Shown: positions 1 through 8,595, counted from the stretch's first letter. The stretch is DNA of 64,000 bases from Paenibacillus sp. JNUCC-31 (GCF_014844075.1 NZ_CP062165.1:992001-1056000), one strand, 5' to 3'. Translations and numbers: made by a program. The notes: generated by a model from the sequence alone, not told the origin.

Positions 1-284
1 CGAATTTTCCGTTCAAGTTGATCAATGCGGTTTTGAATTGAATCAGCAAAATCAGTAATAGTGATATCATCACTTTTGTAGGATTTCATCATGGAGGGAT
101 TGTTGGCAATACTATTTAACACAGATAGGGCTGCTGAATAAATATTACGTTTATCTATGTTGGAAAATGGGGAGTATTCCGCTTCAGAATCAGTTACTCC
201 TTCTTCTTCAAGGTAAACTGATAATTCAGTGGAGGACAAAGTGATGCCTTGTGTCTCTAATTTAAGGCGTTCCGTAAACTTCAT
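1..284 (-). CDS. Probable head-tail connector / head completion protein (3' part cut by window edge)
   Basis: The frame is open from ATG at 284 to the window edge, giving 94 residues. An AAAGGAG ribosome site lies about 8 nt upstream. The protein starts MKFTERLKLETQG and contains an ALSVLNSIANN helix, a SYKSDDITITDFADS segment and a QNRIDQLERKI end. Helix, then a short D-I-T-I strand, then a final R-I-x-Q-L helix, is the pattern I know from gp6/gp15-like connector proteins that sit under the portal. The gene follows the portal and the zinc-ribbon protein in the same direction, which fits a head-completion role. The family assignment rests on pattern resemblance only. Confidence 0.5.
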   Translation of the reverse strand, partial: MKFTERLKLETQGITLSSTELSVYLEEEGVTDSEAEYSPFSNIDKRNIYSAALSVLNSIANNPSMMKSYKSDDITITDFADSIQNRIDQLERKI

Positions 285-315
285 AATGATTCTCCTTTGT
301 AATGATTTTTTCGTA

Positions 316-346
316 AGAAAAAAACCTACTGGCTAGAGTAGGTTTG
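316..346 (-). terminator. Intrinsic terminator before the connector gene
   Basis: On the minus strand the arms AAACCTACT and AGTAGGTTT enclose a short loop and are followed by a run of seven T. It ends the zinc-ribbon transcript and lies about 33 nt before the start codon at 284. Confidence 0.75.
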
Positions 347-362
347 AGTATATGTATTTATT

Positions 363-737
363 TCACTTGAAAAATGGTTCGTTATCCCTCTGTTTCTGAT
401 CCTCTTTTAATTTCCATTTCAAAAAATCATTCATTTCTTTATTCGTATAATCCTCTAATCTTTTTGGTTCTGATTTATTAAAAGCCCCACAAGCCCCAAG
501 AAGGATAAAAAATACAATAATGAGTCCAAAACATCCAAGGATAGGTTTAGCGTCACTTTTTATTTGTTTTATATTTTGGGCTCTCTGTTCTTCTGGAGTC
601 AATGTAATAACCTGGGTTTCGTCATTTACTTGTGACGATTGAACTACTTTTTGAATTGCATTAATTTCAGTACCGCATTTATTACAAAATAAACTATCTT
701 CAGATAAATCGGAACCACATTTTGTACAAAATAACAT
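363..737 (-). CDS. Zinc-ribbon, single-span membrane protein
   Basis: The start ATG at 737 is preferred because GGAGAT lies six nt upstream; a GTG two codons earlier would overlap that site. The first 25 residues contain FCTKCGSD and LFCNKCGTE, two CxxC pairs of a zinc ribbon. A hydrophobic segment near residues 68-86 (CFGLIIVFFILLGAC) is a likely membrane anchor, followed by a charged C-terminal tail. Such zinc-ribbon plus membrane-span proteins are common in Firmicutes and in phage accessory regions, but no specific function is known. It lies between portal and connector genes, where a structural gene would be expected, so it may be a cargo gene. Confidence 0.6.
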   Translation of the reverse strand: MLFCTKCGSDLSEDSLFCNKCGTEINAIQKVVQSSQVNDETQVITLTPEEQRAQNIKQIKSDAKPILGCFGLIIVFFILLGACGAFNKSEPKRLEDYTNKEMNDFLKWKLKEDQKQRDNEPFFK

Positions 738-743
738 CTTCAC

Positions 744-1408
744 ATCTCCAATACTATATTTCCCATTATAATATCATTATCAAAGACATAGGTATATAGA
801 AATAGAAAATTATGTTGTTAGTGGTTCCAAATGACTATAATCATGCAAGGAATCTGTCTCAGCAATATATCGTAAATATCTTTGGCTCTTCGCTCTTCTG
901 ATACCAATCCTCTAATTCTCCAAATTAGATTTTGTACACAGAATTTATATTCGATGAAATAATTCCATTTTTTTGTTCATGTGTAATTGCATTGGCTACA
1001 GAAATGTTTTCCAGTTTTGAGGTATCACATCCACCAATTAAGTACCCACTACTTCAAAATCCCCATGTAAATATGCGTATTAGTACAAATAATTCACCAT
1101 TCCACATTAAACGGCTCCAAATTGCTCAGAAATAGACTACTAACTACAGCAGATAGTGGTCTATCAGGTATACAATGTATCTTATATACCTGATATTCAG
1201 GAAGCGGATAGATGATTATAAATTTTACAAAAAAAAGTAAATAAAATAAGAGGAATTCAACTTTGTTTCTGCTTTATGCTAAATTAGCACTCGATACAGA
1301 ATATTCCTATAGTAACAGGTGTGCGTTTGTTAACATATTACCCTCATCAATTTGTCTATGTTTTAATTATGTTTTTATAATATCATCAATCAACAACGTC
1401 ACCTACTT
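744..1408. other. Non-coding stretch downstream of the portal gene
   Basis: No convincing gene on either strand. The one forward open frame of 67 codons (932-1135) has no ribosome site and phage-unlike composition. A 10-bp inverted repeat (ATCAGGTATA, 1163-1172, with TATACCTGAT, 1185-1194) is present, without a T run of terminator type. Confidence 0.5.
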
Positions 1409-2731
1409 TTAGTTAGTAATATCATTATTAATTTCACTGCCTTCTCTTTCCTTATCTCCTTCACTGGTCAATCTAATCATTTCACTGTTCACATCTGTTG
1501 TATACGGACTATGACCAAGAATGCTTTCAATACTGATTGCACCCATTCCCTTCAACTTAGACAGATTATCAATGACATCCTTCTCACTTTGCGGCATAGC
1601 ATATTGGAAAGTAACATCAAGTGTATCCCATTCTTCATCAGTAAACTTCATTCCTTGTAACTCTAAAAGTCCTCTAATCTTCTCATATCTTTGTTTCATG
1701 CCATCTTTGATAAATTTCTCACTTATCATGGCTTTAAGATTACTCAATGAGAACATTAGTTTAATACTAACCTCACTAAGATTACTTATATCAACCTTAC
1801 CAATGACTACTCCAGGTGTTGAACTAATATCAAGTAAACTGGTCATAAGGTGTTTATACAATGTTTCAAATGCTGCATGATCAAACTTATTTTGAGCAAA
1901 CATAAAGTCAGCATCTGAATCAAGAACAAGCCCACCACCTAATATTTCTGTAGGCAATCCATCACCTTTAAGTTGTTGTCCCTTGACAATCGGAATACCT
2001 GTAATGTATTTATAGAAAGCATCTGTACTCTTACTAATCAAATCCTCCATACTGTCTAGGATAGTTATATAATCATCTAAATCACTTCTACCAAACACAT
2101 CATTAACAGGATTATCATTACAATAGATTACAGGCAATCCAGTTAGATTATCGAATGTTCCCTTTAAATGTAGTTCTCCACCAGCATTGGTATACTTCTC
2201 AACTCGATCTGGATAGTACACATTATAAAACGTGACATTATTAATAGTGTAACTCTCTACAAATGCAATGTATTCATTATCAGCATCAACTACTGGATAA
2301 CTATCTGCTACATCAATAAGTTTACTTGTAATCTTACCATTCTTAATAAATACATACTCATAGGCGTTACCGTAACGATTAACATTATGTACTAGGTCAA
2401 AGTCAGTCTTATCATAACTGTTTCTATATACCGCACTAACTGCTTCTACTACCTTTTCATTACCCGTTAGAGTAACCTTATTACCAATCAGATAAGCCGT
2501 ACCAAACTCCAGTAACCGCTTTGCATACTGTAAAACGATACGTCTAGGAATAAACTCCTTGCCATTAAACATCTCATTAGGACGCTTATTAATAGCATGT
2601 GAACCTGCAAGATACTCTTTGGTATCTAGAATATTCATTACTCTCATTTGATTATGTACTTCATTAACATACTCGGCAAACCATTCATTGCCATAACCAA
2701 ATTCCTCAATGAATTGATTAATTGTACCCAT
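1409..2731 (-). CDS. Phage portal protein, SPP1 gp6-like
   Basis: 440 residues, the normal size for the SPP1 gp6 portal family. Recognisable features are a PRRIVLQYAKRLLEFGTAYLIGN region near residues 62-85, an NxYGNAYEYVFI segment near 120, a GRSDLDD segment near 215-222, and a helical C-terminal half with LKAMISEKFI and PQSEKDVIDNLSKL. The portal is the dodecameric channel at the capsid vertex through which the terminase pumps DNA. It lies 12 nt after the large-terminase gene, the standard terL-portal order. Known for the family: motor docking and head-tail joining. Seen here: length, fold-typical motifs and neighbourhood. Confidence 0.9.
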   Translation of the reverse strand: MGTINQFIEEFGYGNEWFAEYVNEVHNQMRVMNILDTKEYLAGSHAINKRPNEMFNGKEFIPRRIVLQYAKRLLEFGTAYLIGNKVTLTGNEKVVEAVSAVYRNSYDKTDFDLVHNVNRYGNAYEYVFIKNGKITSKLIDVADSYPVVDADNEYIAFVESYTINNVTFYNVYYPDRVEKYTNAGGELHLKGTFDNLTGLPVIYCNDNPVNDVFGRSDLDDYITILDSMEDLISKSTDAFYKYITGIPIVKGQQLKGDGLPTEILGGGLVLDSDADFMFAQNKFDHAAFETLYKHLMTSLLDISSTPGVVIGKVDISNLSEVSIKLMFSLSNLKAMISEKFIKDGMKQRYEKIRGLLELQGMKFTDEEWDTLDVTFQYAMPQSEKDVIDNLSKLKGMGAISIESILGHSPYTTDVNSEMIRLTSEGDKEREGSEINNDITN

Positions 2732-2743
2732 TTCACACGCTCC

Positions 2744-4327
2744 TTATACATACCATTTGTTATTTTTCATTGCTTGAACTGCTAACGAATGAGCAATGAC
2801 CATATCATCATGATTGTTTGCCCCTCTTTTGTTTCCCATTTTTCCGTTTATCTCAATAAAAAGAATCATCTGCTGAAGGGTTTCCTTATCATTAACAAGG
2901 ATTAGGCCCTTTTCAAATGATTCCTTAAAGTCGCTTATCATAATTGCTTTTGTTTTATCCGTTGTAAGCCATCCAAGGGCAAACTTCTTATTACCCTTCT
3001 GGTCAAACGTCTTATGTTTATATAGATTCATGTATTGATGATCATTTCTAAGACGTTCAATTACTGGCAATCCGTAACTATTCTTTTCAGGTGCAAGGAA
3101 AGCGTAATTATAGTATCTGCCAATCACATTAAGCACTTCTGCAAACTCATATACACTTACTTTATTATGATCAAATGCCAATACTTGGACACCATCAGCA
3201 TCCATCAACGTTAACGTACTTGAGTCACCGCCTGAACCACTTGCAACATCACTTCCTCCGTAGTATCGCACACCACGTTTAGGTAAATGGTAGACATTCA
3301 AACCTTTACCTATATATTTGAGTAACGTTTCAGGTAATTCAGTTTTCAACTCATCCTTACTTATTGGATCTGGAACATTTTCTAAGTGTTCTAATATCTT
3401 CCCTTGATCAAATACGTTCTGTCCACTTGTTTTGAATGCTTCTTCTGGATAGGATGGGAACTCTGTTTGGAAGTCCGTTAGTGACATTGAACTTAACTTC
3501 CATTGTCTCCACATCAACATACGAAGGTTGGCTCCCATATCGTGGATTCGTTTCTCTTCATCAGTTAAATCTTTTGTTAATAACCGTTGCCCTCTATTTT
3601 GTGCCTTGAACCATTCCTCTGCAATATCATGTTCAAATTTAAACTGGTCTTTATAGGCGTTACTCGTCCAACCATAGAAGAATGCTTTATAGTTAGTTCT
3701 ACCTTTCCAAGAGCGCATGAACAAGTCATAGTAATAATTACCTGTACCATTTGCCGTTGTCTCGATAACTAATTTACTTGTTGGATTCTTGGCTAATGCT
3801 TGCTCCAAACTAGTCAAAACCTTTGATTGGTCACCTTGATAAAAGGCAAATTCCGAAAGCAATGCAAACTGATATGTATTACCCCGTCCAATCTGTTTAC
3901 CGTCACTGGCTGCTATCTGTACCCTAGAACCATTGCTTAAACATAACTCACCACGATTATCTCTATCAGTCTTAGGAAATGGATACTTTGTTCTTGGCAG
4001 ATTTTCATTCATAAACTTTAACCGTTCAAATAATGCCGTAACTGACTCACCTGATAATGAAACAATCATATAACTTGTATTGGGATACTTGACCGCATTA
4101 TATAGGCAATAGGCCAAACTCATTGTACTAAATCCAATCTGACGAGATTTGGAAATGATATTAAACTTTTGCATCTGGACAATAAAATCAGATTGTTCCT
4201 TATTTAACACAAAGGGAATTGTATTCCCCTCATTGTCAACAATCTTAACAAAGTTCTTGGCAAATGCCTTGAAATCATCCATAACCATATCAAATTTACT
4301 TTTCTTTTTTACCGTTGCTACTGCCAT
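2744..4327 (-). CDS. Phage terminase large subunit (ATPase/nuclease)
   Basis: 527 residues. A Walker A variant (SRQIGFSTM, residues about 57-65) and a Walker B-like LLSEFAFY with its glutamate (about 161-168) mark the packaging ATPase. The nuclease half begins with GGSDVASGSGGD near 358 and has a late acidic motif in NNHDDMVIAH near 506-515. Large terminases cut concatemeric DNA and pump it through the portal. The start ATG at 4327 has AAGGAGATTAA just upstream. A strong intrinsic terminator (4348-4376) lies only about 20 nt before this start, leaving no room for a separate promoter. Confidence 0.93.
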   Translation of the reverse strand: MAVATVKKKSKFDMVMDDFKAFAKNFVKIVDNEGNTIPFVLNKEQSDFIVQMQKFNIISKSRQIGFSTMSLAYCLYNAVKYPNTSYMIVSLSGESVTALFERLKFMNENLPRTKYPFPKTDRDNRGELCLSNGSRVQIAASDGKQIGRGNTYQFALLSEFAFYQGDQSKVLTSLEQALAKNPTSKLVIETTANGTGNYYYDLFMRSWKGRTNYKAFFYGWTSNAYKDQFKFEHDIAEEWFKAQNRGQRLLTKDLTDEEKRIHDMGANLRMLMWRQWKLSSMSLTDFQTEFPSYPEEAFKTSGQNVFDQGKILEHLENVPDPISKDELKTELPETLLKYIGKGLNVYHLPKRGVRYYGGSDVASGSGGDSSTLTLMDADGVQVLAFDHNKVSVYEFAEVLNVIGRYYNYAFLAPEKNSYGLPVIERLRNDHQYMNLYKHKTFDQKGNKKFALGWLTTDKTKAIMISDFKESFEKGLILVNDKETLQQMILFIEINGKMGNKRGANNHDDMVIAHSLAVQAMKNNKWYV

Positions 4328-4347
4328 TTAATCTCCTTCCTGAACGC

Positions 4348-4376
4348 AAAAAAGAGCCGCTAATTTATAACGACTC
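4348..4376 (-). terminator. Intrinsic terminator between holin and large-terminase genes
   Basis: On the minus strand GAGTCG and CGGCTC (one G-T pair) enclose an 11-nt loop and are followed by six T. The T run ends about 20 nt before the terminase start codon. Confidence 0.8.
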
Positions 4377-4393
4377 CATTTATATCCTCAATC

Positions 4394-4804
4394 CTATGTA
4401 TTTGTTTTGTCCTGCTTCTTCAATACTAGAATAATATCTTTAACTTTATCCGGTAATGGAATACCGAGTTTACCACCGTTTTCTGTCAAACTAACAAACT
4501 CTATAAGACAAAAAGCACCTGACACACCATCTGATACTATTCCATTGCCTTTTAATACTGCAACCTCAATTAGATATACGGCTCCAATCAAAAGGATAAT
4601 ATATAGTTTCTTGATCAATCCTTTTGTTCCGATCCTGCTATTTACTTTCTTTTCATACATGCCAACCATAATACCAGTGATAAAGTCTATAGCCATCAAT
4701 CCAATAAGAACGGTGAAGACTAATCCGAATCCTCCAACCATCCATGATACTATTCCAGTAACTATACCAATCAAAAATTTAACAACAACATCCAAGCGTT
4801 CCAA
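4394..4804 (-). CDS. Phage holin, toxin-secretion/phage-lysis holin family
   Basis: 136 residues with TTG start and a near-ideal AAGGAGGTG site five nt upstream. Three hydrophobic spans are visible: residues 8-45 (two close spans around IVSWMVGGFGLVFTVLIGLMA in two parts) and about 68-85 (LYIILLIGAVYLIEVAVL). The DFITGIMVGMYEKKVNSRIGTKGLIKK stretch (read in pieces) and the LTENGGKLGIPLPDKV end are typical of the holin_4 family. Holins form membrane lesions that let endolysin reach the wall. Its position between the probable small terminase and the large terminase is unusual, and no endolysin gene is visible nearby. Confidence 0.85.
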   Translation of the reverse strand: MERLDVVVKFLIGIVTGIVSWMVGGFGLVFTVLIGLMAIDFITGIMVGMYEKKVNSRIGTKGLIKKLYIILLIGAVYLIEVAVLKGNGIVSDGVSGAFCLIEFVSLTENGGKLGIPLPDKVKDIILVLKKQDKTNT

Positions 4805-4836
4805 TTTATCACCTCCTTAATTAACAGTTTAAAACC

Positions 4837-4854
4837 ATCACGAAAATTCGTGAT
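4837..4854 (-). terminator. Perfect 18-bp inverted repeat before the holin gene (weak terminator or operator)
   Basis: ATCACGAA is repeated inverted around AA, 33 nt upstream of the holin start. On the minus strand it is followed by GGTTTTAAAC, a weak T run. A second longer inverted repeat lies at 4983-5027 (actcaat / attgagt core with outer arms). The rest of 4805-5069 shows no gene. Confidence 0.4.
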
Positions 4855-5069
4855 TGTCATAATGAACTTCACGAAATCAGACTATCCACAATTTGCGTCA
4901 GTTTAACGTTGTATCAGAACTCAGGCCATTTTGTCCTAACTCACGGCTCAACTTCTTTGAGTGGTCACGATTTGTTACATCCGAATCTGACAATACTCAA
5001 TTACAAATCATTATTGAGTTTTCAGATTTCCATTTTGGAATATCTGCCCATCAAATTTGCAGTAGAGGT

Positions 5070-5456
5070 TTACAATTCTAGATCGTCTTCATCTTCTTCA
5101 TCGTTCTTAGCAAAGAATTTTTCTGCTTCTTTGTTATGTAGATTTATTTCCTTCATCAGTTTAAGCATCATTTCAATATCCTTTGGATTAGGGTTCGATT
5201 CAACTTTAATTTTCAGTTGCTCATATATCTCTAACAGGTCATTAGCCTGCTTAGTAGCCAACACAATGCTAGTAATATGTTTAAACTCAGGAGTACGTTC
5301 CCATCTGTAATAAGTCCCCATAGACTTCAAATCAACCTGTTTAAGGAACTCTGTCTCAGTCATTTCTTTCTCTCTGTCCATCCACAAGTTAAATTTATAT
5401 TTAACATACAGTTGTTTTTTATAAGGCAACTTCTTCAACACATCATAAATTGTCAT
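5070..5456 (-). CDS. Probable terminase small subunit
   Basis: 128 residues. The N-terminal part (TIYDVLKKLPYKKQLYVKYK and TETEFLKQVDLKSMGTYYRW) looks like a small helical DNA-binding region. The middle is a long amphipathic helix and the C-terminus is an acidic tail (NDEEDEDDLEL). Small terminases have a helix-turn-helix, a coiled-coil oligomerisation core and a short C-terminal segment, and precede the large subunit. Here only the holin gene intervenes. The call is from architecture and position; I do not see a diagnostic motif. A GGAGG site seven nt from ATG lies inside the end of the upstream small gene, suggesting coupled translation. Confidence 0.45.
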   Translation of the reverse strand: MTIYDVLKKLPYKKQLYVKYKFNLWMDREKEMTETEFLKQVDLKSMGTYYRWERTPEFKHITSIVLATKQANDLLEIYEQLKIKVESNPNPKDIEMMLKLMKEINLHNKEAEKFFAKNDEEDEDDLEL

Positions 5457-5460
5457 CTAC

Positions 5461-5601
5461 TTAACCTCCAAAACAAATATGGTATACAGACTTAAAAAGT
5501 TCACGCATGACTAGATACAGATTGTATGCCATATACCCAACCATCACATAAACAGCCCCTATCACCAACTTGTTAAACATCTTACCCATCATTTTATTCA
5601 T
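5461..5601 (-). CDS. Small single-span membrane protein (46 aa)
   Basis: ATG at 5601 follows AAAGGAG by about eight nt; the stop lies at 5461. The product begins MNKMMGKMFNKLVIGAVYVM and has one hydrophobic span (about residues 12-30). The stop codon overlaps the ribosome site of the probable small-terminase gene, so both are on one transcript. Function unknown; a second lysis-related or antiholin peptide is possible given the nearby holin, but nothing shows it. Confidence 0.6.
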   Translation of the reverse strand: MNKMMGKMFNKLVIGAVYVMVGYMAYNLYLVMRELFKSVYHICFGG

Positions 5602-5705
5602 TTAGATTATCTCCTTTGATTTAATCCCCTTGTTCACTTACTTTTATAAAGTTGTACGTTTTTACCTACAATAGATTATTTATTATTTTAGGATGGGCTT
5701 GGGTT

Positions 5706-5736
5706 CTAAAAGTCCTTGCCTTAAAAAGGACTAGAA
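5706..5736 (-). terminator. Possible weak terminator after the primase gene
   Basis: AGTCCTT and AAGGACT arms with an 8-nt loop, followed on the minus strand by TTTTAG. Short stem and short T run make this a weak candidate. Confidence 0.4.
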
Positions 5737-5755
5737 GTATTAACGAGCAAATCAA

Positions 5756-7189
5756 TTAAGCGATAATACTTTCATATTGTCGTCTAGGTAACATCTTCTT
5801 CAATTCTTTATCTGAAAAATAATACTTCAAGCACTGACTAAAGTCCTTACCACTATTGGTAACAAATGTATCGGTAGATGAATCAACTGGAACATCAAAA
5901 TTGATTCGGTACAAATTCGGCAAATTACATTTTCCATTACTGACCTTACCCTTTACCTTTCTGTTCCGTTCGGCTTCAATTACACCAAACTCAATCAATT
6001 TATTAACTTGCGTTCTAACTGTCTTTTCTGTAATCCCTGTAGCACTTGCTATACTGTTAAAGGTAAAATAAAAAACGCCTTGCATATTCGCATGACGTTT
6101 GGAGTGAATCAACATGGCATATGCAATTAATTTCTGATTCTTGTCTGGACAGTTATCCATAATCCATTTAATTTCACTAAGAGAAACCGTCAAATCTTTA
6201 TTCGTTGCCGCTAAATTGTAATTACGTTCATAGATATCTTTTACAACTTGGTCAATGTCCTTATGACATTCCTCTAAACTAGATGAATAATTCTCTGTCT
6301 TCTGCTGATCCATCCATGAATGCAATTCTACATTGCATTCTTCTTCTTCTAACCCACTGTACTTAAGATACATACCAATCAATAGTATTGAATTGTGTCG
6401 GCTACCTTGAACTTTTAAACCATTCTGTAACAAGTCAATAGCCCTACTTATGGAATAATCCTCTGACTGTGTATGGTTTTCAGGTGCGACATAACTACTT
6501 ATTGCCTTTTCTGTTTTAATGATCGTATCACTATCAAAGTCAATCTCATCTTCCATGTCCAGAATATCTAAAACCTGTTTACGTTGTATCTTCTTAATGG
6601 TGAACAGATATTCATGGCTCCCTGTTTCAGTCATAACCTTTAAGCCATCTTCAACTTTACAAAATCCGCAATAGTTACCGCTAAATTGATGCTTACCTAG
6701 AGGCAACTTAACTCCTAATTTATCCGTTACACGAAATTCCACTTTGTTGCCAGCATCAAATATATTAGTTAATTCAGCATAGTTGATAACAAAATCAAAG
6801 AATTTCTTTGCTTGTTCAATGGAAATCAAGTCCTCAAAGAAAATGTCAATGTGATAACCTTTGTTGCCACTAAAACTAATATAATGTTCGTTAATGCCAA
6901 GATTGTACAAAACATATGAAATCTTATATGTAACCCACTTGGCTTGATAGGCATCATGAAAGTCAACGTCAAAGGTCATAAACTTACTAAAGAACTTACT
7001 GAACGTTCCAACTGTCATGATTCCTTCTAAGTGCTTCTCAAACTGCCAATCCATCAAAGGCTTAACCTTGTTTCCCTTTGCATCTTTGCTTCCCTTTGTG
7101 TATTGCTTATAACCAAAAGGATACTGAATCAAATAGTGTCCACGCTGAATAATATACAATTCACTTAATTGCTTAATTACATCCTTCAT
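5756..7189 (-). CDS. Archaeo-eukaryotic-type (AEP/TOTE-like) primase with C-terminal winged helix
   Basis: 477 residues. The AEP signature is visible in order: TFDVDFHD with the metal-binding D74 and D76, SGNKGYHIDI with H113 (motif II), and FRVTDKLGVKLPLGKH near 152-167 (motif III). A zinc-like GNYCGFC follows near 171-177. The C-terminal third contains a winged-helix segment (FNSIASATGITEKTVRTQVNK, in two parts, then LIEFGVIEAERN), which may bind origin DNA. Such primases start DNA synthesis in phages, plasmids and satellites; some also act as polymerases. No separate helicase gene is seen. Lying between capsid and terminase genes, it suggests the element directs its own replication. Activity is inferred from the motifs. 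Confidence 0.8.
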   Translation of the reverse strand: MKDVIKQLSELYIIQRGHYLIQYPFGYKQYTKGSKDAKGNKVKPLMDWQFEKHLEGIMTVGTFSKFFSKFMTFDVDFHDAYQAKWVTYKISYVLYNLGINEHYISFSGNKGYHIDIFFEDLISIEQAKKFFDFVINYAELTNIFDAGNKVEFRVTDKLGVKLPLGKHQFSGNYCGFCKVEDGLKVMTETGSHEYLFTIKKIQRKQVLDILDMEDEIDFDSDTIIKTEKAISSYVAPENHTQSEDYSISRAIDLLQNGLKVQGSRHNSILLIGMYLKYSGLEEEECNVELHSWMDQQKTENYSSSLEECHKDIDQVVKDIYERNYNLAATNKDLTVSLSEIKWIMDNCPDKNQKLIAYAMLIHSKRHANMQGVFYFTFNSIASATGITEKTVRTQVNKLIEFGVIEAERNRKVKGKVSNGKCNLPNLYRINFDVPVDSSTDTFVTNSGKDFSQCLKYYFSDKELKKMLPRRQYESIIA

Positions 7190-7225
7190 TTAATCCCTCC
7201 ATTAAAAGCCATTCCATTAAATTAA

Positions 7226-7417
7226 TTACTTACTTTTTCGTTGTTGCATGAATGCCGTTACTGCTTGATAAAGTGAATCGGATTTCGTAAATTGCCAAAA
7301 TTGGTCTTGTGATTTAACATTCAATCCTGTGCAATTAAATTCAATCCCTATGTCATAACGCAAATGCTTTACCAATCCTTTGTCATACACATAAAAAAAG
7401 TTGTTATCACGTTCCAT
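7226..7417 (-). CDS. Small DUF5659-like phage protein (63 aa)
   Basis: Sequence pattern FFYVYDKGLVKHLRYDIGI, then EFNCTGLNVKSQDQFWQF, then a helical end with LYQAVTAFMQQR. This matches what I know of DUF5659 proteins: a Y-V-Y strand, an L-x-x-x-G-I helix, an F-W-x-F strand and a final helix. Function unknown. An AAAGGAG site precedes ATG at 7417, and a terminator ends about 22 nt before the start. The primase gene follows 37 nt downstream with no terminator between, so the two are probably co-transcribed. Confidence 0.6.
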   Translation of the reverse strand: MERDNNFFYVYDKGLVKHLRYDIGIEFNCTGLNVKSQDQFWQFTKSDSLYQAVTAFMQQRKSK

Positions 7418-7440
7418 AGTTTTTTATCTCCTTTGTTCAT

Positions 7441-7470
7441 AGAAGAAAAGACAGCCTAGTAGACTGTCTT
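7441..7470 (-). terminator. Intrinsic terminator overlapping the stop codon of the 284-aa gene
   Basis: AAGACAG and CTGTCTT arms with a 9-nt loop that contains the TAG stop, followed on the minus strand by TTTTCTTCT. The next start codon (7417) is about 22 nt further. Confidence 0.75.
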
Positions 7471-8310
7471 ACTTCCCATGGTGAATTTAAATTTGTTTTT
7501 GTGAGTTAATGCCATGCTATACAGACCATTTATATCGTGCTTACTGTATTCCTTGTCTTTTGCTAGTTCATAACGTCCAGTATTTTCAAACGTATGAGTC
7601 AGTTTGAATTGCTCTGCTGATAAACTTAGTGGAAACTCAAATAAGCCTTGCATGGCTGCAAGGTTAATGTTTGTTTCAAGTATTCCGTTTTCGTTTACCC
7701 TAATTGGTGCGTCTAAATTATATTGTGATTTGACACGGTAAAACTCACACTTATGTATTCCTGAATCTAAAATATCCAATAGTTCAAATAGTTCTAATTG
7801 TTCCAGCCAACTTCGATTTATTGCCCTGAAATCATTGTTAAAATAGCCAAGAAACGTGCTATCTATTGCAAGCAGTATAATCTTACCTTCTCGACTCTCA
7901 GGCATTGGAACATTATGATAACTAATGATTTGGAGCAATGTAGAGCCACAATACTTTGTATAATAGTTATCTCTACTTATTCCTGTTACTGAATTGACAT
8001 TTGCTGAATTTGGATTTACTCGATCTGTCCGACTTATTTTAGTTATATGGTTATCCCAAACCTTTCCACGTTCAAGAGCCATGTCTACACCAATTACTTG
8101 TTTACCTGTATTTTTTGCTTTAAATATGTTGCTGAAATCGTAGAAGTAATTAATCTGATACCCTCTAATCTGTTGTAAATATAAACAAGACAATAAAGAG
8201 TCTAAATCATTCGACAAGCACAAGTCATACTTTCCTTGTTCAGTATCATTACACCATTTTGGAAATTTGCTTTTAAGTTGTTGGATCATATTAGATGAAA
8301 TTGATCTCAT
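7456..8310 (-). CDS. Phage protein of unknown function, possible DHH-like phosphoesterase
   Basis: 284 residues. Two short segments recall the DHH/RecJ phosphoesterase fold: LCLSNDLDSLLSC near residues 30-42 (acidic motif I-like) and VIGVDMALERGKVWDNHIT near 72-90 (D...DNH, motif II/III-like). A third acidic segment, ILLAIDSTFLGYF, occurs near 145. In this class such motifs bind Mn2+ and cleave nucleic acids or cyclic dinucleotides. The match is partial and the rest of the protein is unfamiliar, so the function stays uncertain. The ribosome site is weak; a long hairpin (8330-8378) upstream holds the best GGGAG inside its stem. Confidence 0.6.
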   Translation of the reverse strand: MRSISSNMIQQLKSKFPKWCNDTEQGKYDLCLSNDLDSLLSCLYLQQIRGYQINYFYDFSNIFKAKNTGKQVIGVDMALERGKVWDNHITKISRTDRVNPNSANVNSVTGISRDNYYTKYCGSTLLQIISYHNVPMPESREGKIILLAIDSTFLGYFNNDFRAINRSWLEQLELFELLDILDSGIHKCEFYRVKSQYNLDAPIRVNENGILETNINLAAMQGLFEFPLSLSAEQFKLTHTFENTGRYELAKDKEYSKHDINGLYSMALTHKNKFKFTMGSKTVY

Positions 8311-8329
8311 CTAACTCTTACATTTTGAT

Positions 8330-8378
8330 ACTCCCTATTATTAGTTAGTTTAAATCACTAACCTATTCAAAAGGGAGT
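8330..8378 (-). other. Nested inverted repeat upstream of the 284-aa gene
   Basis: Outer arms ACTCCC/GGGAGT and inner arms GTTAGT/ACTAAC can form one extended hairpin. There is no T run, so it is more likely an operator for the adjacent XRE protein or an mRNA structure than a terminator. Confidence 0.4.
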
Positions 8379-8418
8379 TAAAGTCAATCCTTTCATTTTT
8401 ACACCTACCTTATTAGTT

Positions 8419-8595
8419 TTAGTTATTACCTTCAATGAATTGTTTGTATCTTTCTATTCTCTCTGGTGACATTTCACCTTTATTATTTTCATACAAACTT
8501 ATCAGGGTACTGCTACATTTGAGATGTTCTGTAACGTCTATTTGTTTAATGTTGTGTTGGATTCTTTTTATTTTCCAATCCATTCGTTCAGACAT
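8419..8595 (-). CDS. Small XRE-family DNA-binding regulator (58 aa)
   Basis: The ATG at 8595 is chosen because AGGGAG lies nine nt upstream; upstream codons of the longer open frame overlap a terminator. The sequence MSERMDWKIKRIQHNIKQID, then VTEHLKCSSTLISLYENNKG, then MSPERIERYKQFIE is a single lambda-repressor-like helix-turn-helix with almost nothing else. It lies between the capsid and the DHH-like gene rather than beside the integrase, so it is more likely a late-gene or copy-control regulator than a lysogeny repressor. Target unknown; the inverted repeats nearby are candidates. Confidence 0.8.
   Translation of the reverse strand: MSERMDWKIKRIQHNIKQIDVTEHLKCSSTLISLYENNKGEMSPERIERYKQFIEGNN

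Noticed and set aside
932..1135. Forward 67-codon frame in the gap after the portal gene
   Set aside because: No ribosome site, isolated on the opposite strand to all element genes, and composition unlike a protein.
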